Shown one piece after another: positions 30,733 through 35,548 of a stretch of DNA of 35,548 nucleotides. Each line of letters begins with the position of its first letter. Position 1 is the first letter of the stretch. The stretch is from Mycoplasmatota bacterium (lineage in GTDB: Bacteria; Bacillota_I; Bacilli_A; RF39; UBA660), in the NCBI GenBank assembly GCA_022768045.1, contig JALEND010000029.1, forward strand, positions 1 through 35,548. The letters run 5' to 3'. A program made the position numbers and the translations under genes. The notes beneath the pieces are model-generated. The model saw only the letters and a list, made by a program, of their open reading frames with translations. It had not been told where the DNA came from and searched no databases.

Positions 30733-31182
30733 ATGGATTTAAATAAAGAAAGGTATATAATACTAGAAATTATTCCAACTAAAGTTTTTGGTGGAGATGT
30801 AGCACAACTTTCTGCACTTAAAATTAATGGGGTAAAGTTAGAAGATAGATTTGATTATAGATTAGATAAAAGTAAAATAAATTCATTAGATATACTTAAT
30901 ATGACTAATTATGATAATGAGTCATTTAAGTATGCTAAGACAACTAAAACAATCATGAAAAACTTTAGTAAATTTATAGAAGATTTACCTTTATTAATAA
31001 TAGATAATTCATATACAAGAAACTATTTAGAAGAGTTTGATAATAAAAAAGAGTCTGTGTTTAAATACCTTAATTTAGATGTAAGTGATGATGTGTTTGA
31101 TAAACTTATGAATAAGTATAATTTAGAGCCTAGTAATTACTTGGTTGACTTACTTTATGAGGCTTTAATTAAGGAGCTATAA
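30733..31182 (+). CDS. Degenerate DnaQ/exonuclease-like protein
   Basis: A 149-residue protein whose layout recalls a DEDD-type 3'-5' exonuclease domain (RNase H-like fold). It opens with the strand YIILEIIPT, where active members have a D-x-E-T pattern, then GGDVAQLSALKINGVKLEDRFDY (the I-x-x-I-x-x-x-x-x strand of the family). In the middle, LPLLIIDNSYTRNYLEEF recalls the conserved N-x-x-F-D-x-x-F segment. The acidic residues for two metals are mostly missing, and the protein is shorter than a full domain (about 170). It is therefore probably not catalytic. It is the first gene of an operon with the MBL hydrolase 1 bp downstream. The resemblance is weak and could be wrong. Confidence 0.6.
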   Translation: MDLNKERYIILEIIPTKVFGGDVAQLSALKINGVKLEDRFDYRLDKSKINSLDILNMTNYDNESFKYAKTTKTIMKNFSKFIEDLPLLIIDNSYTRNYLEEFDNKKESVFKYLNLDVSDDVFDKLMNKYNLEPSNYLVDLLYEALIKEL

Positions 31183-31183
31183 A

Positions 31184-31702
31184 ATGGAAGTTGAAAGTGT
31201 AAAAACAGGTATTTTAGATGAAAATTGTTATGTTTTATCAAAAGAAGATGAATGCTTAATAATAGATCCAGGAGATGACTTTAGTAAAATAAAAAAGTTA
31301 GTAGGTAAAAGAAAAGTATTAGGTGTTTTAATTACTCATTACCATTTTGATCATATAGGTGCATTAGATGATGTGCTTATTAATTATAAAACGAGTTTAA
31401 TTGATTATAAAAGTTATGAGTATCAAAATATTGGACCTTTTTCTTTTGAGATAATAAAAACTCCAGGTCATAAAGATGATGCTGTAACATATTACTTTAA
31501 AGATGAAAAAATAATGTTTGTTGGAGATTTTATATTCAAAGGTACAATTGGAAGATGTGATTTAAAGGGTGGTAATATAAATGATATGAAAAGAAGTATT
31601 AACTTAATAAAAAAGTATGATAAAAAAATTAAGTTATACCCAGGTCATGGTGATTATACAACTCTAGAGTATGAAATGAATAATAATTTATATATGAGGT
31701 GA
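31184..31702 (+). CDS. MBL-fold metallo-hydrolase, glyoxalase II-like
   Basis: A compact metallo-beta-lactamase fold hydrolase of 172 residues, GloB/YcbL-like. All metal ligands are visible: H-Y-H-F-D-H (residues 52-57), KTPGHKDD (His), VGDFIFKGTIGRCDL (Asp) and LYPGHGDYTT (His). This is the pattern of small glyoxalase II-type thioesterases, which hydrolyse S-lactoylglutathione-like thioesters. The true substrate is not known in low-GC Gram-positives, where glutathione is often absent. AAGGAG lies 9 bases before the ATG. It overlaps the ribosome site of yvcK (stop TGA at 31700-31702, start 31708). Confidence 0.92.
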   Translation: MEVESVKTGILDENCYVLSKEDECLIIDPGDDFSKIKKLVGKRKVLGVLITHYHFDHIGALDDVLINYKTSLIDYKSYEYQNIGPFSFEIIKTPGHKDDAVTYYFKDEKIMFVGDFIFKGTIGRCDLKGGNINDMKRSINLIKKYDKKIKLYPGHGDYTTLEYEMNNNLYMR

Positions 31703-31707
31703 TTTAT

Positions 31708-32655
31708 ATGAGTAAAAAAGTTGTTATATTAGGTGGAGGAACAGGAACATCTACATTAGTTAGAGGTTTAAAAGAATTTCCTATTGATATATCAGTTGTT
31801 GTATCTGTATGTGATGATGGGTCTTCTACAGGTAAATTAAGAAAAGAATTTGATGTTCCTGCAGTAGGTGATTTAAGAAATGTATTATCTGCATTATCTG
31901 ATACAGAGCCTTTATTTGAGAGTTTATTAGAGTATAGATTTAATACATCTAGTGATTTAAATGGGCATGCAATAGGCAATCTTTTGCTAGTTGCTTTATG
32001 TAATATAACTGGTAATATGTCGGATGGTATAAAGTCTTTATCTAAAGTACTTAACATAAAGGGTAATGTTTTACCTTTAACAGAAGATAATGTTGTTTTA
32101 ATGGGAAATATGAATGATGGTAAGGTAATAGAAGGAGAACATAATATAACAGAGTATAAAGAAAATATAAAAGATATTTATTATAAAGAAGAACCTAAGA
32201 TAAATCCAGAAGTATTAGATGCTATAAAAAGCGCTGATATGATAATACTTAGTATGGGTAGTCTATATACTAGTGTTATTTGTAATTTAATAAGTAAAGA
32301 TGTTATAGATGCAATTGATAAGTCTAAAGGTCAAATAATGTATGTATGTAATATGTTTACTCAGCCAGGTGAAACAGATAACTTTACCGTAAGTGATCAT
32401 GTTAAAACCCTAAATAATTATCTAGGAAAAAGAAAGATAGAAACTGTTATAGTAAATAGCGGAAAAATACCTAAGAAGTTTATTTCAAAATATCATAGAG
32501 AAGAGGAAAAAGACCCAGTTATTATAGATAAAAAAGAACTTGATAAATTAAATATTAATATAATAAAAGATGATTTTATAAAGTTAAGAGATAAAGGACT
32601 TAAGCATAACTCTATAAAACTTTCTCTTAGAATATTTGAAGAATTAATAAAATAG
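31708..32655 (+). CDS. yvcK: YvcK-family UDP-sugar-binding regulator
   Basis: A YvcK/CofD-like protein of 315 residues. In Bacillus, YvcK binds UDP-GlcNAc and is needed for normal cell-wall synthesis and for growth on gluconeogenic carbon sources. Seen are the N-terminal loop VVILGGGTGTSTLVRGLKEF, VVSVCDDGSSTGKLR, VPAVGDLRNVLSALSD, NGHAIGNLLLVAL and GSLYTSVICNL, and the C-terminal half with NMFTQPGETDNF. The ATG at 31708 follows GAGGTGAT; an in-frame GTG at 31699 lies inside that site and is rejected. The usual partners rapZ and whiA are not adjacent; the upstream neighbours are the exonuclease-like and MBL genes. Confidence 0.95.
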   Translation: MSKKVVILGGGTGTSTLVRGLKEFPIDISVVVSVCDDGSSTGKLRKEFDVPAVGDLRNVLSALSDTEPLFESLLEYRFNTSSDLNGHAIGNLLLVALCNITGNMSDGIKSLSKVLNIKGNVLPLTEDNVVLMGNMNDGKVIEGEHNITEYKENIKDIYYKEEPKINPEVLDAIKSADMIILSMGSLYTSVICNLISKDVIDAIDKSKGQIMYVCNMFTQPGETDNFTVSDHVKTLNNYLGKRKIETVIVNSGKIPKKFISKYHREEEKDPVIIDKKELDKLNINIIKDDFIKLRDKGLKHNSIKLSLRIFEELIK

Positions 32656-32677
32656 CACAATATAAGGTGCTTTTTTT
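32650..32677 (+). terminator. Intrinsic terminator after yvcK
   Basis: AGCAC and GTGCT form a stem around AATATAAG, flanked by AAAT/TTTTTT, so that the U-run follows directly. Confidence 0.8.
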
Positions 32678-32735
32678 AAAACTTTGTAGTATTATATATA
32701 TAACGTAATTTTAAGTAGTATAGGGGGATTTTATT

Positions 32736-33848
32736 ATGGAAGAAATGAAAAAACACTTTCCTAAATTAGAAGATAATTTTGTAACTAGTTTTTCTGATTA
32801 TTTAGATTTAATACCAAATTGTAAACAGTTTAATTATGATGATATATCTTTAATTTATAAAGCTTTATATAAGGCAGATTTATTACATAAAAATAGTCAT
32901 CCAAGAAAAACTGGAGAACCTTATATAACACATCCTATTGCAGTATCAAGTATTCTTGCTAAATATGGGTTAGATGCTGAATGTTGTGCAGCAGCATTAC
33001 TTCATGATACGGTAGAAGATACTAAGTATACATTAAATGATTGTGAAAAAGACTTTGGTAGTACAATTGCAACACTTGTTGATGGAGTTACTAAGGTTGG
33101 TCATGATGTAAATAAAGAAACTCATGATAAGATTATAAAAAGTGTTGATAGGGATGTTAGATCACTTGCGATTAAAGGTGGAGATAGATTTCATAATTTA
33201 TGTACATTAGCTCCTATGAAAAGGGAAAAACAAATAGAAATTGCTAATGAAACTAATACATTTTATGTTCCAGCATTAAAAATACTTGGTATTTATAAAT
33301 TAAAAGATGAATTCCAAGACCTTTGTTTTTATTACCTTCATACAGATGAATTCTTAAGGTTTGAAAAAAAGAGAAATAAATTAAAACAAAATTATACTCA
33401 TATATGTAATATGTTTGGTGATGAGGTTCAAGAAAAACTTAGTAAGATGGGTATTGGTATGTATTTTCAGTCCCGTATAAAAAACATAGGTGCTATGTAT
33501 GAAGAAGCTTTAAAAACAGGAAATATTAATAATATTGATGATTTGCTAGCTATAAAGATGGTATTAAAAAAACAGGAAAATTGTTATCAGGCTCTTGGCG
33601 TAGTAAATGAATTAGGTGAGTTTGTAAAAGGTAAAACAAAAGATTTTATTGCATCACCTAAGTCTAATGGGTATAGATCGCTTAATACAAACGTAAAATA
33701 TCAAGATGCTAATATACAAGTTAGAATAAGAACAGAAGAAATGCAAATGGCTAATGATTTAGGAGTTTTTGCAAATTTAAATGAAGATGTTCAAAAAAAG
33801 ATTAATAGTGAAATGAAAAAATCTTTGAATAAGTTAAAAAATAAGTAA
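32736..33848 (+). CDS. Short Rel/SpoT homologue: HD hydrolase domain plus degenerate synthetase domain
   Basis: A Rel-family protein of 370 residues, half the length of bifunctional Rel (about 730). The N-terminal HD domain has HPRKTGEPYITHPIAV, ALLHDTVEDT (His90-Asp91) and KGGDRFHNLCTL, so (p)ppGpp hydrolase chemistry is likely kept. The second domain keeps the layout of the synthetase (QSRIKNIGAMYEE, DDLLAIKM, KDFIASPKSNGYRSLNT), but key residues are changed: the H of Y-x-S-L-H-T is Asn317, and the Glu of the E-x-Q-I-R-T motif is Gln328 in NIQVRIRT. It is therefore probably synthetase-dead. TGS, helical and ACT/RRM domains, which sense the ribosome, are missing. The start follows an AGGGGGAT site. 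Whether another synthetase exists elsewhere cannot be seen here. Confidence 0.88.
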   Translation: MEEMKKHFPKLEDNFVTSFSDYLDLIPNCKQFNYDDISLIYKALYKADLLHKNSHPRKTGEPYITHPIAVSSILAKYGLDAECCAAALLHDTVEDTKYTLNDCEKDFGSTIATLVDGVTKVGHDVNKETHDKIIKSVDRDVRSLAIKGGDRFHNLCTLAPMKREKQIEIANETNTFYVPALKILGIYKLKDEFQDLCFYYLHTDEFLRFEKKRNKLKQNYTHICNMFGDEVQEKLSKMGIGMYFQSRIKNIGAMYEEALKTGNINNIDDLLAIKMVLKKQENCYQALGVVNELGEFVKGKTKDFIASPKSNGYRSLNTNVKYQDANIQVRIRTEEMQMANDLGVFANLNEDVQKKINSEMKKSLNKLKNK

Positions 33849-33863
33849 AGGAAAATAGGGTAT

Positions 33864-34499
33864 ATGAAGAAAATAAAAAAAGAATATATATTTATTTTAG
33901 TGCTTTTAATTATGTTTTTTGCTCTTACATATTTTGTTAAAAAAGGAAGTATGGATGAGTTAGATAAAAAAGTATTTGATATTTTAATAAATGTAAAGTG
34001 TAAACCTTTAACAAGTATTTTATTTGTTATTACTAATTTAGGCTCTAGTATTGGGGTTATCTTAATTTTACTTCTTCTTTTAATACCATTTATTAAAAAT
34101 AAAGAATTATCAAGCTACAAATATACGGTAATAGATGTTATATCAGGTGTTATTATAATGAAGTTAATAAAAGATGTTATAAGAAGAGTAAGGCCTTCAT
34201 GGAAATGGATTAGTCAAGGTGGATTTAGTTATCCATCAGGTCATACAATATCAGCTATCTTATTATATGGTAGTTTAATTTTAATAATAAATAAAAAGAT
34301 GTCTGGTAAACCAAAAAAGGTAGCAACCTTTTTAGCAAGTCTTATGATGATATTAATTCCTGTAAGCAGAATATATTTTGGTGTTCACTATTTAACAGAC
34401 GTTTTAGCAAGCATAATTTTAGGATTTATTATTCTTATAATAACTAATATTTTTATGAGCAAGGAGTTTTTAAATGATAAAAATAAAGTTAGAAAATAA
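33864..34499 (+). CDS. PAP2-family phosphatase
   Basis: A membrane PAP2 (phosphatidic acid phosphatase type 2) protein of 211 residues, with about five to six helices. The three-part active-site signature is complete: KLIKDVIRRVRPSW (K-x(6)-R-P), YPSGHTIS (P-S-G-H) and SRIYFGVHYLTDVLA (S-R-x(5)-H-x(3)-D). These enzymes remove phosphate from lipid phosphates or undecaprenyl pyrophosphate at the outer face of the membrane. The last role would help recycle the wall carrier lipid, but the substrate is not readable. It follows the Rel homologue by 15 bp and overlaps the glycosylase gene by 26 bp, so the three are probably one operon. Confidence 0.93.
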   Translation: MKKIKKEYIFILVLLIMFFALTYFVKKGSMDELDKKVFDILINVKCKPLTSILFVITNLGSSIGVILILLLLLIPFIKNKELSSYKYTVIDVISGVIIMKLIKDVIRRVRPSWKWISQGGFSYPSGHTISAILLYGSLILIINKKMSGKPKKVATFLASLMMILIPVSRIYFGVHYLTDVLASIILGFIILIITNIFMSKEFLNDKNKVRK

Positions 34500-35304
34500 A
34501 TTTAAATTATATGATACTGTAACATGTGGTCAGATATTTAGATTTTATGAATTAGATGATAATAGTTTTGACATAATTCTTAGTGATAGGGTAATAAACG
34601 TTTATCAAAAAAATAATTATTTATACGTAACATCTAACAAAGAAGATAACTTAAAAGAAGTTGTTATAAATTATTTTGACTTAGAAAATGATTATGAGAA
34701 AATGAATGATTATTTAATTAAGAAAGATGATAAATTAAAAGATGCTATATCATTTTCAAGTGGTCTTACAATGATAAGACAACAACCTTTTGAAACTATA
34801 TTTGAATATATTATTTCTGCTAATAATGGTGTACCACAAATTACAAATTCATTAAACTTAGTATCAGAAAAGTATGGCAGGAAAGTTAATTTTAATGATA
34901 AAGAATACTTTCTTTTTCCAAGTAGTGAAGATTTAAAAGATGTAACAGAGTCTGATTTAAGAAATTGTAAAGTTGGGTTTAGAGATAAATATTTGAAAAA
35001 AATAATAGATAAAGTGAATAAAGGCGAATTTGATATTAATTCTATTTTTGAAATGGATACGCAAACAGCTTTAAATAAATTAATGGAAAATAATGGTATA
35101 GGGCCTAAAGTAGCTTCTTGTATTCTTCTTTTTGCTTATCAAAAATATGATGTTTTTCCAATTGATACATGGGTTAAAAAAATAATGAAAAATAACTATG
35201 AAATAGAAGGAGAAAAAAACATAAGAAAATTTGCTAAAGAAACTTATGGTAAATATAGTGGAATAGCAATTCAGTATTTATTTAATTATAGTAGAAATAG
35301 TTAG
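34474..35304 (+). CDS. OGG1-type 8-oxoguanine DNA glycosylase/lyase
   Basis: A 276-residue enzyme of the OGG1 group, the helix-hairpin-helix GPD superfamily. It would excise oxidised guanine and cut the strand by a beta-lyase reaction. The N-terminal part (about 1-85) is the OGG_N-like domain with VTCGQIFRFYEL, the usual G-Q-x-F-R-W region. The core contains MIRQQPFETIFEYIISANN, the catalytic Lys172 in GFRDKYLKK, the hairpin NGIGPKVASCILLF, and Asp231 in PIDTWVKKIM, matching Lys249/Asp268 of the human enzyme by pattern. AAGGAG lies 7 bases before the ATG, inside the PAP2 gene. A terminator follows at the stop. Confidence 0.92.
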   Translation: MIKIKLENKFKLYDTVTCGQIFRFYELDDNSFDIILSDRVINVYQKNNYLYVTSNKEDNLKEVVINYFDLENDYEKMNDYLIKKDDKLKDAISFSSGLTMIRQQPFETIFEYIISANNGVPQITNSLNLVSEKYGRKVNFNDKEYFLFPSSEDLKDVTESDLRNCKVGFRDKYLKKIIDKVNKGEFDINSIFEMDTQTALNKLMENNGIGPKVASCILLFAYQKYDVFPIDTWVKKIMKNNYEIEGEKNIRKFAKETYGKYSGIAIQYLFNYSRNS

Positions 35305-35325
35305 GAAGTTTTTTCTAACTTTTTT
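35299..35325 (+). terminator. Intrinsic terminator
   Basis: AGTTAGGAA pairs with TTTCTAACT (one G-U) around GTTT, followed by TTTTT. It overlaps the stop codon of the glycosylase gene. Confidence 0.8.
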
Positions 35326-35346
35326 GTTCGCATTCATTTCAATATA

Positions 35347-35376
35347 TTGACTTGAAAAAAGAAAACATGATATTAT
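35347..35376 (+). promoter_or_regulatory. Promoter TTGACT-18-TATTAT (extended -10)
   Basis: TTGACT (35347-35352) and TG-A-TATTAT (35368-35376), 18 bp apart, 38 bp before the last gene. Confidence 0.7.
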
Positions 35377-35414
35377 AAAAAAAGTAAAATAAATAAAAAT
35401 AGGAGATTATAAAC

Positions 35415-35548
35415 ATGTTTAAGAAAAAGGAAAAGCTAAGAGTTGGAAGACCAAAACTAGCAGATAGTAATTTAAAGAAGATGTCACTTTTAATAAGTGC
35501 TATATGTTTTGTAATGGTAATAGGATTAATATTTGGAGGATTATTAGA
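35415..35548 (+). CDS. N-terminus of a second VGRPKLAD-type surface protein, 3'-truncated by window edge
   Basis: Only 44 codons are visible; the frame is open at the window end. The ATG follows AGGAGAT by 7 bases. The peptide begins with a basic front, has VGRPKLAD at residues 10-17, then SNLKK and a membrane helix (LLISAICFVMVIGLIFGGLL). It closely follows the N-terminus of the FIVAR-repeat surface protein at 22223 (VGRPKLAD, then T-K-Q-K-K and a helix ending VFGGLF). Codons differ between the two copies, so the likeness is at protein level. By analogy it is probably another membrane-anchored surface protein; the body is outside the window. Confidence 0.75.
   Translation, partial: MFKKKEKLRVGRPKLADSNLKKMSLLISAICFVMVIGLIFGGLL

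Noticed and set aside
1-35548. Mycoplasma-type code (UGA as Trp)
   Set aside because: Several genes end in TGA directly before or over the next start (945, 30653, 31702), and Trp codons are TGG throughout.

Overview
The window is a stretch of chromosome from a very AT-rich, low-GC Gram-positive bacterium, most likely an uncultured gut or host-associated Bacilli or Mollicutes-related lineage. This rests on the AT-rich codon use, AGGAGG-type ribosome sites, ScpA/ScpB, YvcK, MurC and a Rel homologue, and many small lineage-type proteins. UGA is a stop codon (prgI, the metallo-hydrolase and the WG-repeat gene end in TGA) and Trp is TGG, so the code is standard and not the Mycoplasma code. Murein genes (murC and the peptidoglycan hydrolases) show the cell has a wall.

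Positions 1-12340 hold a type IV secretion (T4SS) locus of the Gram-positive type. It contains the tail of a coiled-coil protein, PrgI, a VirB4 split into an N-terminal-domain protein and an ATPase, two small accessory genes, a YkgJ-like Cys-cluster protein, a 1334-residue membrane-anchored protein with four different peptidoglycan-hydrolase-like domains, two tandem paralogous lipoproteins with a C-terminal membrane segment, and the VirD4 coupling ATPase. No relaxase, integrase or attachment site is visible. The locus runs into ordinary housekeeping genes, so it may be a resident chromosomal apparatus.

Positions 12340-19100 hold a rhodanese, RmuC, small unknowns, an RNHCP zinc-ribbon protein, the scpA-scpB pair, an SPFH/slipin, two minus-strand paralogues with a degenerate Nudix-like N-terminus, and tRNA-Leu(CAA). 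Positions 19100-22040 carry murC, a small membrane protein with a TTG start, an unknown Rossmann-like protein and a DUF4186 protein.

Positions 22150-25830 encode a large repeat-bearing surface protein with six FIVAR-like repeats. Its N-terminal VGRPKLAD tail plus membrane segment recurs at 35415, where a second gene of this kind begins and runs off the window. Between them lie tRNA-Met(CAU), a GNAT acetyltransferase, galE, membrane proteins, a WG-repeat protein, a degenerate exonuclease-like protein, an MBL hydrolase, YvcK, a short Rel homologue with a probably dead synthetase domain, a PAP2 phosphatase and an OGG1-type DNA glycosylase.

Extended -10 promoters (TG-N-TATAAT) and short U-tailed hairpins that often overlap stop codons are the usual signals here. 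No CRISPR array, insertion sequence or riboswitch was recognised. All domain assignments are from reading the sequence, without database searches.
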